This document shows positions 8,911 through 18,770 of a stretch of 64,000 bases of DNA, in pieces; positions within the stretch are counted from its first letter, which is position 1, and each line of letters opens with the position of its first letter. Both the position numbers and the translations under genes were made by a program. Below the pieces are notes generated by a model. It saw only the letters and a list, made by a program, of their open reading frames with translations. It did no database searches and had not been told where the DNA came from. Source of the stretch: Arthrobacter sp. zg-Y769 (GTDB lineage Bacteria > Actinomycetota > Actinomycetes > Actinomycetales > Micrococcaceae). The stretch covers positions 1 to 64,000 of the forward strand of contig NZ_JAJJOE010000016.1 of the NCBI RefSeq assembly GCF_020907405.1, written 5' to 3'.

Positions 8911-9669
8911 ATGCCTGTCATCGATCTGAACAGTGACGTAGGCGAATCCTTCGGCAACTGGACCATGGGCGACGACGCCGCGATCTTCGAGTCCGTTTCC
9001 AGCGCCAACGTGGCCTGCGGCTTCCATGCCGGAGATCCGTCCACCATCGCGCAGACCTGCCGCGACGCGGTGGCGGCAGGAGTCACCATCGGCGCGCACG
9101 TGGCCTACCGGGATCTGGCCGGGTTCGGCCGCCGGTTCCTGGATTGCTCCTACACCGAGCTGCTCGACGACGTGCTGTACCAGCTCGGCGCACTGCAGGG
9201 CCTGGCCCGCGCGGCAGGGTCCGAGGTCCGCTACGTGAAACCGCACGGTGCCCTCTACAACACCATCGTCCGCCACGAGGTGCACGCCCGCGCCGTCGTC
9301 GACGCGGTCCGGGCCTTCGACAAGGACCTGCCCGTCCTGCTGCTGCCCGGCGCCGTCGCCCTGGAGATAGCCGCCGACTCCGGCCTGCGCGGCGTGGCCG
9401 AAGCCTTCGCGGACCGCAACTACAACCCCGACGGCACACTCGTCTCCCGCCGCGAGCCCAACGCGGTGATCTCCGACGCCGGTACGGTCACCGCGAACAT
9501 GGTCCGGCTGGCTACGCAGGGCACCATCACCGCCGTTGACGGCACGGAGATTCCGATGCAGGCCGAATCCATCTGCGTCCACGGCGACACTCCGGGTGCC
9601 GTCGCCATGGCGAAGGCGGTACGTGCGGGGCTGGAAAACGCCGGCGTAAGTATCTCGAGTTTCGTGTGA
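8911..9669 (+). CDS. pxpA: 5-oxoprolinase subunit A (LamB/YcsF family)
   Basis: Subunit of the ATP-dependent 5-oxoprolinase PxpABC, which opens 5-oxoproline (pyroglutamate) to glutamate in the cytosol. 252 residues from ATG 8911, set by GGAGG upstream. Hallmarks: [17 protein letters not shown] at the N-terminus, [61 protein letters not shown], and [10 protein letters not shown] at the end. First gene of a three-gene operon; its stop overlaps the GTG of the next gene. Confidence 0.95.
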   Translation: MPVIDLNSDVGESFGNWTMGDDAAIFESVSSANVACGFHAGDPSTIAQTCRDAVAAGVTIGAHVAYRDLAGFGRRFLDCSYTELLDDVLYQLGALQGLARAAGSEVRYVKPHGALYNTIVRHEVHARAVVDAVRAFDKDLPVLLLPGAVALEIAADSGLRGVAEAFADRNYNPDGTLVSRREPNAVISDAGTVTANMVRLATQGTITAVDGTEIPMQAESICVHGDTPGAVAMAKAVRAGLENAGVSISSFV

Positions 9670-11348
9670 GCCCACACGTCACTTCCATCCGGCCAGCCGG
9701 GACGCGCGCACTGCTGGTCGAACTCGAGTCACTGTCCGACGTCGTCGCCCTCCACGCCGAGCTCCTCGCCCGGCCGCTGCCCGGGCAGGTGGATGTGCTG
9801 GCCGCCGCCGCAACCGTCCTCGTCGGGTTTGTCGGCCGGCGGGAAACAGTTGCTGCGGCAGGGCTCATCGAGGCGCTGAATCTAACCCACGGCGAGCTTC
9901 CGGATGCGCGGACGGTCACCATCGAGACCGTGTACGACGGCGGGGACCTGGCCGAGGTAGCCCGACTCACCGGCCTGTCCGAAGATGCGGTGGTCAAGGC
10001 GCATACCGGCACTGCGTGGACCGGAGGGTTCGGTGGATTTGCGCCCGGTTTCACCTATCTGGTGGGCGGCGACCCGGTACTGAACGTACCCCGGCGGAGC
10101 AGTCCCCGGACCGCGGTGCCGTCCGGCTCCGTGGCACTCGCCGGGGACTACTCCGCTGTCTATCCGCGCCAGTCCCCCGGCGGCTGGCAACTGATCGGCC
10201 ACACCAACGCCGTGATGTGGGACCTCTCCCGGGACTCCCCGGCACTGATCCGGCCCGGGGATACGGTCTGGTTCAAGCCGGTCCGGGAACTCATCACCGC
10301 TAGATCTCCAAAGGATGGGGCCGAGGCCGGCGAAGCCATAGAGGAGGCGACGGATGAGGTGCCCTCGCCCACCCAGGGCGGGCAAAACGCACTCGAAGTC
10401 AAAGCGCCAGGACTGCAGTCCCTGGTCCAGGACCTCGGCCGTCCCGGTTTCGCCGACCTTGGCGTCTCCGTGTCCGGCGCCGCGGATCCCCGGTCCGCCC
10501 GGCAGGCCAACCGGCTGGTCGGAAACCCGTCCGACGCTGCCGTGATCGAGAACCTCTTCGGCGGACTGGAACTGATTGCCCGCGGCGATGCGGTCGTGGC
10601 CCTGGCGGGCGCGGAGCTGCCGGCCGCGGTCGCCTCCCCTGACGGCGCGCGGGACCGTCCCGCACCGCTGAATGCGCCCTTTGCCCTGCTCGACGGGGAA
10701 TCCCTGGTTCTTGGCTCCCCCTTCCGCGGAGTACGCAGCTATGTGGCGGTGCGCGGCGGGATTGCCGTGGAGCCGGTCCTGGGCAGCCGGAGTACAGACA
10801 CGATGAGCGGCATTGGTCCGGCGGCGTTGGAGGCCGGGACGCGGCTACCCGTTGGCACCGTGTCCGGGGCGGCTCCCGTCGGGGCCCCGGAGCCGTCGTC
10901 GTTGGGCGACGGCAACGTGCCGACACAGCTGCGGATCACCGCCGGCCCGCGGCAGGACTGGTTCGGGCCCGACGCCGCTGCATCCCTGACTCGCTCCACG
11001 TGGGTTACCACCAACGAGTCCAACCGGATCGGCGTGCGGCTTGCGGCCGATCCCGAAGACGCGGCAGCCCAGCCCCTGCGCCGCGTCGGGGACGGGGAAC
11101 TGCCCAGCGAAGGCGTGGTTGCCGGCTCGCTGCAGGTGCCGCCGTCGGGCCTGCCCGTCCTCTTTCTGGCCGATCACCCGGTCACCGGCGGCTACCCGGT
11201 GATCGCCGTCGTCGTTCCGCAGGACCTGCCCCTGGCCGCACAGCTGCCGCCCGGGCACCCCGTACGCTTTGTCCTTGTCGATGCCGATACCCTGGCGCCG
11301 CTCGCGCCCGGTGACGCGGCGGCGCAGTTTCCGGAAGGAACCCCATGA
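9666..11348 (+). CDS. pxpBC: 5-oxoprolinase subunits B and C fused (KipI-KipA)
   Basis: 560-residue fusion of the two partners that in Bacillus (KipI/KipA) and E. coli (PxpB/PxpC) are separate. Residues about 1-215 are the KipI/PxpB half ([65 protein letters not shown]). A linker of about 25 residues follows. Residues about 240-550 are the KipA/PxpC half ([67 protein letters not shown]). Starts with GTG in a GTGA overlap with pxpA and ends in an ATGA overlap with the biotin carboxylase gene. The fusion also fits the urea amidolyase-related family name often used. Confidence 0.93.
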   Translation: MSPHVTSIRPAGTRALLVELESLSDVVALHAELLARPLPGQVDVLAAAATVLVGFVGRRETVAAAGLIEALNLTHGELPDARTVTIETVYDGGDLAEVARLTGLSEDAVVKAHTGTAWTGGFGGFAPGFTYLVGGDPVLNVPRRSSPRTAVPSGSVALAGDYSAVYPRQSPGGWQLIGHTNAVMWDLSRDSPALIRPGDTVWFKPVRELITARSPKDGAEAGEAIEEATDEVPSPTQGGQNALEVKAPGLQSLVQDLGRPGFADLGVSVSGAADPRSARQANRLVGNPSDAAVIENLFGGLELIARGDAVVALAGAELPAAVASPDGARDRPAPLNAPFALLDGESLVLGSPFRGVRSYVAVRGGIAVEPVLGSRSTDTMSGIGPAALEAGTRLPVGTVSGAAPVGAPEPSSLGDGNVPTQLRITAGPRQDWFGPDAAASLTRSTWVTTNESNRIGVRLAADPEDAAAQPLRRVGDGELPSEGVVAGSLQVPPSGLPVLFLADHPVTGGYPVIAVVVPQDLPLAAQLPPGHPVRFVLVDADTLAPLAPGDAAAQFPEGTP

Positions 11349-13156
11349 AAAAGGTCCTGATCGCCAACCGCGGTGAAATTGCCGTGCGTGTGGCCCGTGC
11401 CTGCTCGGACGCCGGCATCGCCTCGGCGGCGGTGTATTCGGAGCCCGACGCCGACGCGCTGCACGTGCGGGTGGCCGATGAGGCCTATGCGCTGGGCGGA
11501 TCCTCCGGTGCGGACACCTATCTGAACATGCCCAAGCTGATCGACGCCGCGAAGCGGGCCGGGGCCGACGCCGTGCATCCCGGTTACGGTTTCCTTTCGG
11601 AGAACGCCGACTTTGCGCAGTCGGTGCTCGACGCCGGACTCACCTGGATCGGTCCGTCACCGCAGGCCATCCGCGATCTGGGAAACAAGGTCACCGCGCG
11701 GGAGATCGCCGTCCGGGCCGGAGCTCCGCTGGTGCCGGGCACGGCAGGACCTGCGCAAAGTGCCGACGAGGTCCGCACCTTCGCCGAGGAGCATGGGCTG
11801 CCTGTGGCGATCAAGGCGGCGTTCGGCGGCGGTGGACGCGGCATGAAGATCGCGCGGCGGATGGAGGATGTGGAGGACGCATTCGAATCCGCCGTGCGTG
11901 AAGCTGTCTCAGCTTTCGGCCGCGGCGAGTGCTTTGCGGAACGGTTCCTGGATAAACCCCGGCATGTGGAAGCGCAGGTGCTGGCGGATACGCACGGGAA
12001 CGTCGTCGTCGTCGGCACCCGCGACTGTTCGCTGCAGCGGCGGAACCAGAAACTCGTGGAGGAGGCTCCCGCGCCGTTCCTGAGTTCCGAGCAGCGGGCG
12101 ACCATCCACGAATCGGCCAAGGCCATCTGCCGGGAGGCCGGCTATACCGGTGCAGGGACTGTCGAATACTTGGTCTCCCCCGACGGGCTGATCAGTTTTC
12201 TGGAAGTCAACACCCGGTTGCAGGTTGAGCATCCGGTCACTGAGGAGACCACCGGCGTTGACCTGGTCCGGGAACAGTTCCGGATTGCCGATGGGCTGCC
12301 GCTGTCACTGACTGAGGATCCGGTGCCGTACGGGCATGCGTTCGAGTTCCGGCTCAACGCCGAGGATCCGGCACGGGGTTTCCTGCCCGGTCCGGGTCCT
12401 GTGGAAGCGTTCGAGCCGCCGACCGGTCCCGGGATCCGCATGGATTCGGGTGTGCGGTCCGGCTCTGTGGTGCCTGCCGAGTACGACTCGTTGATGGCCA
12501 AGCTGATTGTCTGGGGCGAGGACCGGCCGCAGGCATTGCGCCGTGCCCGGGCTGCCCTGGACGAGCTGGTAATCCGCGGGGTGCCGACGGTTGTGCCCTT
12601 TCACCGGGCTGTTGTCCGGTCCGAGGCGTTCACCCGTGCCGATCGGCTGGGGGTCTACACCACGTGGATCGAGTCGGAATTTGGGGAACCTTTGGCTGCT
12701 TCGCCCGAAATTGCTGCGTCGTTGCCCGGCGCCGAGCGGGAAAGCCTCACAATCGACGTCGACGGCCGGGCGGTGCGCGTGGGGGTTCCGGCAGCGCTTT
12801 TGAACGCGTTGCGGGCGGGTGGTGCCGGTGCTGCGAGCGCTGGGGGTGGGGCTGCGGGGGCTGGCACTGCGGGGGCCGGGTCAGCGGGGGCCGGGTCAGC
12901 CGGGGCCGCCGACGCCGGGGCCGGGTCAGCCGGGGCCGACGACGCCGTGCTCGCCTCACCCATGGCCGGGAACCTGGTGAAGTGGGTGGCAGACGACGGC
13001 GCTGAGCTCGCGGAAGGCGATCCCGTGGCGGTACTGGAGGCCATGAAGATGGAGACCACTGTCCGGGCTCATCGTGCCGGGACCTTCTCCCGTGCCGCGA
13101 TTGAGCCGGGGAGTGCTGTCGGCCGCGGTGACGCACTGGGCGAAATTCGTTCCTGA
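11345..13156 (+). CDS. Biotin carboxylase fused to biotin carboxyl carrier protein
   Basis: 603 residues: biotin carboxylase (1 to about 450) with [17 protein letters not shown], the ATP-grasp loop [13 protein letters not shown] and [22 protein letters not shown]; a Gly/Ala-rich linker (about 489-535) of GAG-type repeats; and a biotinyl domain with the attachment Lys in EAMKMET near residue 565. It charges biotin with CO2 using ATP and bicarbonate. Acyl-CoA carboxylases of actinobacteria have the same fused alpha chain, but no carboxyltransferase gene is nearby; instead it is coupled (ATGA) to the 5-oxoprolinase genes. Similar accBC-pxp linkage occurs elsewhere, so a role in 5-oxoproline metabolism is inferred. 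Confidence 0.9.
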   Translation: MKKVLIANRGEIAVRVARACSDAGIASAAVYSEPDADALHVRVADEAYALGGSSGADTYLNMPKLIDAAKRAGADAVHPGYGFLSENADFAQSVLDAGLTWIGPSPQAIRDLGNKVTAREIAVRAGAPLVPGTAGPAQSADEVRTFAEEHGLPVAIKAAFGGGGRGMKIARRMEDVEDAFESAVREAVSAFGRGECFAERFLDKPRHVEAQVLADTHGNVVVVGTRDCSLQRRNQKLVEEAPAPFLSSEQRATIHESAKAICREAGYTGAGTVEYLVSPDGLISFLEVNTRLQVEHPVTEETTGVDLVREQFRIADGLPLSLTEDPVPYGHAFEFRLNAEDPARGFLPGPGPVEAFEPPTGPGIRMDSGVRSGSVVPAEYDSLMAKLIVWGEDRPQALRRARAALDELVIRGVPTVVPFHRAVVRSEAFTRADRLGVYTTWIESEFGEPLAASPEIAASLPGAERESLTIDVDGRAVRVGVPAALLNALRAGGAGAASAGGGAAGAGTAGAGSAGAGSAGAADAGAGSAGADDAVLASPMAGNLVKWVADDGAELAEGDPVAVLEAMKMETTVRAHRAGTFSRAAIEPGSAVGRGDALGEIRS

Positions 13157-13548
13157 GCCTAGGTTCGGGGGGCGGCGGTCCGTTCCTTCACTGCCCCACG
13201 GCCTGATCGTGCCAGCGGCACCGTTCGCTCCCCCGACCCACCGCCACCCCGTCGCTCCCCGGTTCGTGTCACTGCCCCACGGCCTGATCGTGCCAGCGGC
13301 ACCGTTCGCTCCCCCGTTCGTGTCACCGCCACTCCATCGCTCGCCCGGTTCGTGTCACCGCCACCCGAGCGCTCCCCCCGGTTCGTGTCACCGGCACCCG
13401 AACACTTTCCGTTCCGGATTCTCCTCGCCGGGGCCCACCGCCGGCACTTTTCCTCCACAGCTGACCTCCCCTGAGTGTCTCCGTCGTGTTCTCCACAACG
13501 GGCCCTCCTGCGGGTGCCGGTCGCCCCTCACCTTGATGGAATCAATCC
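13157..13548. repeat. Intergenic direct-repeat array
   Basis: A 47-bp sequence beginning CACTGCCCCACGGCCTGATC occurs twice without a mismatch, at 13189-13235 and 13270-13316 (period 81 bp). It is followed by degenerate units of about 32 bp that begin TTCGTGTCACC, near 13317, 13349 and 13382, with a related unit around 13236. The strand is C-rich throughout. An antisense reading frame across it encodes only the repeats and is not accepted as a gene. No promoter or terminator is evident. Confidence 0.8.
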
Positions 13549-15129
13549 ATGCAGTCATACGAGTTCCACGTGTCGGAGACCGGAGCAGCGAGCGCCGGCA
13601 ATGACGCCTGTGCGGACACAGCTGCAGACGCCTCTGTTTCCAACGGACTCAGCGGACGCCTGCGGTTACAGAACGTCCAGTCCCTTGGACAGGAAGACAT
13701 CCTCAGAACCATAGAAAGTCTTGAGGCTCTTATGGGGTGGGCACAGGCACAGCAGGCTCGTGCCGTGACCCGGCTCGAAGCACTGGTTAGCCGCGAGCTG
13801 GATCCGGAGGACGGCAGCCTGGACGGCGTTCCCGATCAGACCGCTTTCCGGCTCACGGCCTCTGAGATAGGGGCGCTTTTGTCCCTTCCGCCCATGACTG
13901 CTCAGCGCCTGGTTGTCGATTCCTCCACCCTTTGCTCCGAATGCCCCTCGGTTCTGGCCGAGCTGGAAGCGGGCAGGCTCAGCTACCGCAAAGCTCAGAT
14001 CATCTGCTCCACCGTCGTTTCCCTGCCGGAGCCCACACGCATCAAGCTGGAGAACCGGCTGTTGCGCGAAGCGGATGGCCTCACGGCCGCCCAGCTGGAA
14101 CGGCGGGCCCGGAGACTGTACGAGGGCATCGTGCCGGAATCCGAATTGGTCATCCGCCACCGGCAAGCCCGGAATGACCGGCGGGTCTGTCTGGAACCCC
14201 AGCTTGACGGGATGTGTTTCCTGTCGGCTCGCCTTCCTGCCCCCGTTGGCCAAGCCGTCTTCACCGGGCTGACAACCTGCGCCCGGTCGGAACAAGCGGC
14301 TGGCGATCCCCGCACTGTCGACCAGTTGCGGGCAGACATATTCACCTCCCTGCTGCTCGGCAGCGGCGGCACTACGGTCGACGAGCGTACAACCTCTGGA
14401 TCACCCCGTCGTGAACACCCTGGCTTCCGCACCGTCGGCGAGCGCGCAACCTCCGGTTCTGCCTCGTCGGACGACACCTCCGCTGGCCCGACAAACGCGT
14501 CGTCCAGCCGACCCTCCCGCCGACCGGCCGGTCCCCTTGGTCCGCTGGTAAAGGCTGAAGTGATGGTCCTTATCAATGCAGAAACCCTTCTCGGCCTGGA
14601 CAACCGCCCGGCGGAGCTACACGGATATGGTCCCATCAGCGCCGAATCCGCTAGGGAATTGGTCCGCAGCATCGGACATTGGACCGGACTGCTCCAGGAC
14701 GGACGTGGTGAAATCCTTCAGGTCGGCCGGCAGCGGCGTGTTCCTCCTGGACTCCGCCGGTGGCTGCAGGCGCGGGATGCAACCTGCCGTTTCCCGGGCT
14801 GCTCGGCGAACGCGCTCACGGCCGAAATCGACCACACCGTTCCCTGGGCCAGAGGTGGACCAACTGAGCACGGGAACCTTGAATGCCTTTGCCGAAAGCA
14901 CCATGCCCTCAAGACGGCGGGTTTCTGGACTGCGCGGCAACCCCAGCCAGGTGTCATCGAGTGGATGTCGCCAGCCGGCCGAAAGTACCGGACACGGGCA
15001 CACCTCGACCTCAGTGGAAACATGTCTGCATCCCCGGAGGAAACAGTACTCACCGCGGCAACAGCTGCATCCGAGGGCAGCTCAGCAGCCGGACCCTTGG
15101 TAGGGGTTGATGTCCCTCCGCCCTTCTGA
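13549..15129 (+). CDS. DUF222 domain-containing HNH endonuclease-like protein
   Basis: 526 residues. The N-terminal two-thirds is the actinobacterial DUF222 region (QEDILRTIESLEALMGWAQAQQARAVTRLEALVSREL, LPPMTAQRLVVDSSTLCSECPSVLAELEAGRLSYRKAQII). A disordered Ser/Thr/Arg-rich insert (about 280-330) follows. The C-terminal HNH site reads RDATCRFPGC, then AEIDHTVPWARGGPTEHGNLECLCRKHHALKT near residues 425-455, with all His, Asn and Cys ligands present. Such genes are multicopy in this group and have no proven role; nuclease activity is inferred. It sits between the pxp operon and its likely transporter, next to the repeat array, consistent with insertion. Confidence 0.88.
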   Translation: MQSYEFHVSETGAASAGNDACADTAADASVSNGLSGRLRLQNVQSLGQEDILRTIESLEALMGWAQAQQARAVTRLEALVSRELDPEDGSLDGVPDQTAFRLTASEIGALLSLPPMTAQRLVVDSSTLCSECPSVLAELEAGRLSYRKAQIICSTVVSLPEPTRIKLENRLLREADGLTAAQLERRARRLYEGIVPESELVIRHRQARNDRRVCLEPQLDGMCFLSARLPAPVGQAVFTGLTTCARSEQAAGDPRTVDQLRADIFTSLLLGSGGTTVDERTTSGSPRREHPGFRTVGERATSGSASSDDTSAGPTNASSSRPSRRPAGPLGPLVKAEVMVLINAETLLGLDNRPAELHGYGPISAESARELVRSIGHWTGLLQDGRGEILQVGRQRRVPPGLRRWLQARDATCRFPGCSANALTAEIDHTVPWARGGPTEHGNLECLCRKHHALKTAGFWTARQPQPGVIEWMSPAGRKYRTRAHLDLSGNMSASPEETVLTAATAASEGSSAAGPLVGVDVPPPF

Positions 15130-15238
15130 GCGAGTCACCCCGCGGATGTCCCGGGGTCACCCACCGGGTACATACACCGGCGGCGCAGCGGCTCAGCGGC
15201 ACCTGCCCGACTTACTGACCGAAAACGGGTCCGTCCGG

Positions 15239-16540
15239 CTACGTCCAGAGAGCCTGCAGCCCGGCAAGCGAATTCCACCCCAGGTACAGGGTCAGCAGCC
15301 AGGCCAGCACCCCCACCAGCAGCAGCCAACGCGGATACCGGTACCCGGCGAGCAGGTCGCTGCGCCGCCAGGCGGCCCAGAGCAGGATCGCGAATCCGAG
15401 CGGCAAAATGAGTCCATTGAAGGCACCGGCAAAGACCAGCAGGGTCTGTGGCGGCTGGCCGGCAAGCAGATAGGCGGCAGCACAGACGGCAATAAAGGCA
15501 ACCGTAAGCAGGTTCCGGACCCGGTCGCTGCCGGAGAGCTTGGTGATGAACGAAACCGAGGTGTAGGAAGCGCCAATCACCGAGGTCAGGGCGGCGGCCC
15601 AGAAAACAATCCCGAAAAGCCGGATTCCGAGTTCACCAGCTGCGATCCGGAAGGCATCGGCAGCGAGGTTCTCGCCGGAGAGCACAGCTCCGCCGGCAAC
15701 CACGCCCAGAACGGCAAGGAACAGCAGTACCCGCATGACACCGGTAACGATCACCCCCAACAGGGCGGCCCGCGTGATGGGGCGAATGTTCTCCAGACCG
15801 GAGTTTCCCGAATCAACCATCCGGTGTGCCCCGGCATAGGTGATGTACCCGCCGACCGTCCCGCCGATCAGGGTGGTGATGGCCAGGAAATCCACCTGCT
15901 CCGGCAGCACCGTGTTCTTCAGGGCACTGCCGACCGGCGGGTTGGCGACGATGGCCACGTAAAGCATCAGCAGGATCATCACGGCGCCAAGGACCACCAC
16001 CACCCGGTCCAGTGCCAGCCCGGCCCGCTTCGAAAGGAAGATCAGAATCGCCAGGACGGCGGATATCGCGGACCCGATCTTCGGGTCCAGCCCGAGCATG
16101 GCGTTCAGGCCCAGTCCGGTACCGGCCACATTGCCGACGTTGAACACCAGCCCACCGATGAACACCAGGATCGCCAGTACCAATCCGGCGCCGGGAAGGA
16201 CCTTGTTTCCCAGCACCTGCGCCCGCAGCCCCGAAATGCCGATGATCCGCCATACGTTCAACTGCACGGCAATGTCCACCAGGATCGACACCAGAATGGC
16301 AAAGGCGAAGGCGGCACCGAGCTGAACTGTAAACACCGTGGTCTGGGTAATGAACCCCGGTCCGATAGCACTGGTGGCCATAAGGAACATGGCGCCCAGG
16401 ATGGCCGAACGTTTCGGATCCGCTTTCCTGCGCGGTCTCCGTCCGGATGCCGCTGAAGCTCCTACGGCACCGGACTCCCCCGAGACCTCCGAAGGTTCCT
16501 TTAACGGTTCCTTTGACGGATCAGGCGACTTCTCGTCCAT
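15239..16540 (-). CDS. NRAMP-family transporter (YcsG-like)
   Basis: 433 residues with about 11 hydrophobic helices. The N-terminal 45 residues are hydrophilic (Lys/Glu/Pro/Ser). The first helix reads FLMATSAIGPGFITQTTVFTVQLGAAFAFAIL, where canonical NRAMP metal carriers have the DPGN motif; here the Asp is replaced (IGPGF), so manganese transport is doubtful. YcsG-type NRAMP relatives are encoded beside ycsF/kipI/kipA in Bacillus, and this gene is one gene away from the pxp operon on the other strand. A role in 5-oxoproline uptake is an attractive inference, not shown. Confidence 0.82.
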   Translation of the reverse strand: MDEKSPDPSKEPLKEPSEVSGESGAVGASAASGRRPRRKADPKRSAILGAMFLMATSAIGPGFITQTTVFTVQLGAAFAFAILVSILVDIAVQLNVWRIIGISGLRAQVLGNKVLPGAGLVLAILVFIGGLVFNVGNVAGTGLGLNAMLGLDPKIGSAISAVLAILIFLSKRAGLALDRVVVVLGAVMILLMLYVAIVANPPVGSALKNTVLPEQVDFLAITTLIGGTVGGYITYAGAHRMVDSGNSGLENIRPITRAALLGVIVTGVMRVLLFLAVLGVVAGGAVLSGENLAADAFRIAAGELGIRLFGIVFWAAALTSVIGASYTSVSFITKLSGSDRVRNLLTVAFIAVCAAAYLLAGQPPQTLLVFAGAFNGLILPLGFAILLWAAWRRSDLLAGYRYPRWLLLVGVLAWLLTLYLGWNSLAGLQALWT

Positions 16541-16701
16541 GCGTTCATCCCTTTCACGCGGGCGGTGGGGATAAATCGCCGTCAGTTTACGGGCGTGGTG
16601 AAGGAACCTGAAGCACTAGATACAGGCACCTTCCCCTTTCCGGTGAACAGCGGAACCTCTCCCGCCCGGCAGTGCTGGTCCGGCACCTCGCGTGCCGGTT
16701 C

Positions 16702-17136
16702 TTACGCGAACGCGAACAGAGACAGCAGAGACGTTCCACACCAGAAGAAGAAGATTCCGAGGAATACCACGGCGCCTCGTCGGCCCGCCCCGTCGCGGTA
16801 AAGCCAAACGAAGGCAGCCCAGCCGGCGGCGAACGAGATCAGCCACCCCACACTCGCCCAGAAGGTAAGCGGGTCCAACTGCGATTCCTCGAGCAGCTGT
16901 GTCGCGAGCGCAAAGATGGCGTAGGCGGGAAAGGCCGTCAATAGATAGAGGATGTTGCCCACTACCATCAACGTCGTCCCCAGCGCGCCCAACGGCGGCA
17001 AATCGCCAGTACCACCGGCTGCACCGTTCGTCCCGTTCCCGGCAGGATCAACCGTCGATTCCGGGTTCACAACAGGCGGTGGCGGAGACGACGACGGCGT
17101 CGGCTCATCTCCGTTGTACGGATACTGGTATTCCAT
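16702..17136 (-). CDS. Small membrane protein of unknown function
   Basis: 144 residues from ATG 17136 (GGGGGA upstream). Residues 1-50 are Pro/Gly/Asn-rich and cytosolic or exposed. Three or four hydrophobic helices follow (LGTTLMVVGNILYLLTAFPAYAIFALA, FWASVGWLISFAAGWAAFVWL, GAVVFLGIFFFWCGTSLLSLFAFA). No family recognised. Monocistronic and divergent from the ArsR operon; the 262 bp between them holds the ArsR promoter region. Confidence 0.7.
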   Translation of the reverse strand: MEYQYPYNGDEPTPSSSPPPPVVNPESTVDPAGNGTNGAAGGTGDLPPLGALGTTLMVVGNILYLLTAFPAYAIFALATQLLEESQLDPLTFWASVGWLISFAAGWAAFVWLYRDGAGRRGAVVFLGIFFFWCGTSLLSLFAFA

Positions 17137-17304
17137 GGGTCCCCCGTTTGTCCACGACCTTAGGCGTCGTGCCCCGCAGGCATTAGGCCTGCGCGACAAC
17201 CCTAACGCAGACTCTGCCCGCACCTTCCGCACGCGCGCGCATGGCCCCGTCCTGCCGCCGCATCGCACGATCAACCTTCAGTCGGAAAATCTTCGCCACA
17301 CCCC

Positions 17305-17353
17305 TTGACCCTCCCCCGGCGCCGTCGTACCTTCGTAATCAACCGAAAGGTTG
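17305..17353 (+). promoter_or_regulatory. Promoter and palindromic operator of the ArsR operon
   Basis: TTGACC at 17305-17310 and TACCTT at 17328-17333, 17 bp apart, form a sigma-70-like promoter. The palindrome CAACC-GAAA-GGTTG (17340-17353) falls at the expected transcription start, a position suited to repression by the ArsR protein encoded next. The operator assignment is inference. Confidence 0.55.
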
Positions 17354-17398
17354 AACAACCGGCACCTTGATTACACATCGACAGAAGCTGACCACAGC

Positions 17399-17767
17399 AT
17401 GGAATCCCCCAGCGACGAACCCCTTCTGGACAAGGCCTTCCTGGCCCTGGCAGATCCGGCCCGCCGCCAGATCATCGCCCGGCTTTCCCGGGGCCCTGCC
17501 ACGGTCAACGAATTGGCGGAACCCTTCGAGATCTCGAAACAGGCCATCTCGAAGCACATCCAGGTCCTCGAGCAGGCCCAGCTGGTCACGCGCAGCCGTG
17601 ACGCCCAGCGCCGGCCCGTCCACCTGAATCCCGCACGGCTGGAGGCGCTCACCGCCTGGATCGGCCAGTACCGGCTGGTCCGAGAGGAGCAGTTCCGCAG
17701 CCTAGACGCCGTGCTCAACGCACAGGCCGCAGCGAAAGGCGGCCCGCAGGCAAAGGATTCATCATGA
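17399..17767 (+). CDS. ArsR-family transcriptional regulator
   Basis: 122-residue winged-helix regulator (start ATG 17399; a TTG at 17351 would give 138 residues). DKAFLALADPARRQIIARLSRGPATVNELAEPFEISKQAISKHIQVLEQAQLVTRSRD is a standard ArsR DNA-binding domain. No metal-binding Cys cluster is present, so it belongs to the non-metal group that accompanies SRPBCC genes. Likely autorepressor of the four-gene operon; ATGA overlap with the next gene. Confidence 0.9.
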   Translation: MESPSDEPLLDKAFLALADPARRQIIARLSRGPATVNELAEPFEISKQAISKHIQVLEQAQLVTRSRDAQRRPVHLNPARLEALTAWIGQYRLVREEQFRSLDAVLNAQAAAKGGPQAKDSS

Positions 17768-18270
17768 CGAACGCACTGCAGCTCACCGTCCCGGACGGTG
17801 TCCCCTTCATCGATTTCAGCCGCGAAGTGGACTACCCCGTGGACCAGGTCTTCCGGGCCTATGCCGAACCGGACCTGTTGGTCCAGTGGCTCGGCCCGCG
17901 CGGGATGAAGATGGACATCAACCACTATGACTTCCGCACCGGAGGCTCCTACAGCTACATCCATACCGGTCCGGAGGGAGTTCCCTATGAATTCCGGGGC
18001 ATCTTCCACACCGTGCGGGAGAACGAGTCCGCAATCCAGACCTTCGAGTTCTCCGGCTATCCCGACGTCACCAGCCTGGAGTTCATGACCCTCGAGGCGC
18101 TCGACGGCGGCCGCACCCGGATCAGCGCCCATGCCGTCTACCCTTCCATGGAGGCGCGGAACGGCATGGCCGCCTCGGGCATGGAGTCCGGCGTCGCCGA
18201 GGGCTTCGACCGGATGGACGAGCTCCTCGCCCAGCTCCAGCCGGAGGCGCTGCAGGGAAGGGGCGTGTGA
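17764..18270 (+). CDS. SRPBCC (AHSA1-type) protein 1
   Basis: 168 residues with the START-like helix-grip fold of the AHSA1/CalC group, which binds hydrophobic ligands. Motifs: REVDYPVDQVFRAYAEPDLLVQWLGPRGMKMD at the N-terminus, DFRTGGSYSYIH, FRGIFHTVRENESAIQTFEF, and a C-terminal helix GMESGVAEGFDRMDELLAQL. Translationally coupled to ArsR. About half the residues match the next gene by eye, so the pair is a tandem duplication. Ligand unknown. Confidence 0.87.
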   Translation: MTNALQLTVPDGVPFIDFSREVDYPVDQVFRAYAEPDLLVQWLGPRGMKMDINHYDFRTGGSYSYIHTGPEGVPYEFRGIFHTVRENESAIQTFEFSGYPDVTSLEFMTLEALDGGRTRISAHAVYPSMEARNGMAASGMESGVAEGFDRMDELLAQLQPEALQGRGV

Positions 18271-18761
18271 TGAGCAAAAATCCCCTGACGTTGAGTGCCC
18301 CCACGGGAAAACCCTTCCTGGAGTATCAACGCGACTTCGATTTCCCGGTCAGCGCTGTGTTCCAGGGACACACGGATCCGGACCTGTATGTCCAATGGAT
18401 CGGCCCGGCGGACCTGAGCACTCGGACGGACGTGTTCGAGCCGCGGTCCGGCGGTGCCTACCGGGTCGTCCAGTCCGCAGGCGACGACGCGGAATATGCC
18501 TTCCACGGCATATTCCACAGCGTGCGGCAGGACGAATTTCTACTGCAGACCTTCGAGTTCGAGGGCTACCCGGATATTGTGACGCTCGAATACAGCACCT
18601 TCACGGAGCTGCCCGACGGCAGGAGCCGGGTGACGGGCCGTTCCCTGTACCCATCGGTTGAATCCCGGGACGAGTTCCTGGGCAACGGCATGGAAGAGGG
18701 CATGTCTGACGGCTACAACCAGCTCGATGAGCTGCTCGTATCCGTCGCGGCCGGAAGGTAG
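18270..18761 (+). CDS. SRPBCC (AHSA1-type) protein 2
   Basis: 163 residues from ATG 18270, whose first base is the last base of the preceding stop; GGAAGGGG lies upstream. Same fold and order of motifs as protein 1 (FDFPVSAVFQGHTDPDLYVQWIGPADL, EPRSGGAYRVV, FHGIFHSVRQDEFLLQTFEFEGYPDIVTLEY). A tandem paralogue kept in the same operon, which suggests two related ligands or a heteromer. Confidence 0.87.
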   Translation: MSKNPLTLSAPTGKPFLEYQRDFDFPVSAVFQGHTDPDLYVQWIGPADLSTRTDVFEPRSGGAYRVVQSAGDDAEYAFHGIFHSVRQDEFLLQTFEFEGYPDIVTLEYSTFTELPDGRSRVTGRSLYPSVESRDEFLGNGMEEGMSDGYNQLDELLVSVAAGR

Positions 18762-18770
18762 GGGCTGATC

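Noticed and set aside
13189-13410. Direct repeats considered as a CRISPR array
   Set aside because: Only two exact copies, no uniform spacers, no cas genes in the window.
13159-13458. Antisense frame of 99 codons with repeated Gly/Arg/Thr units
   Set aside because: It only translates the intergenic direct repeats, has no ribosome binding site and no folded-protein composition.
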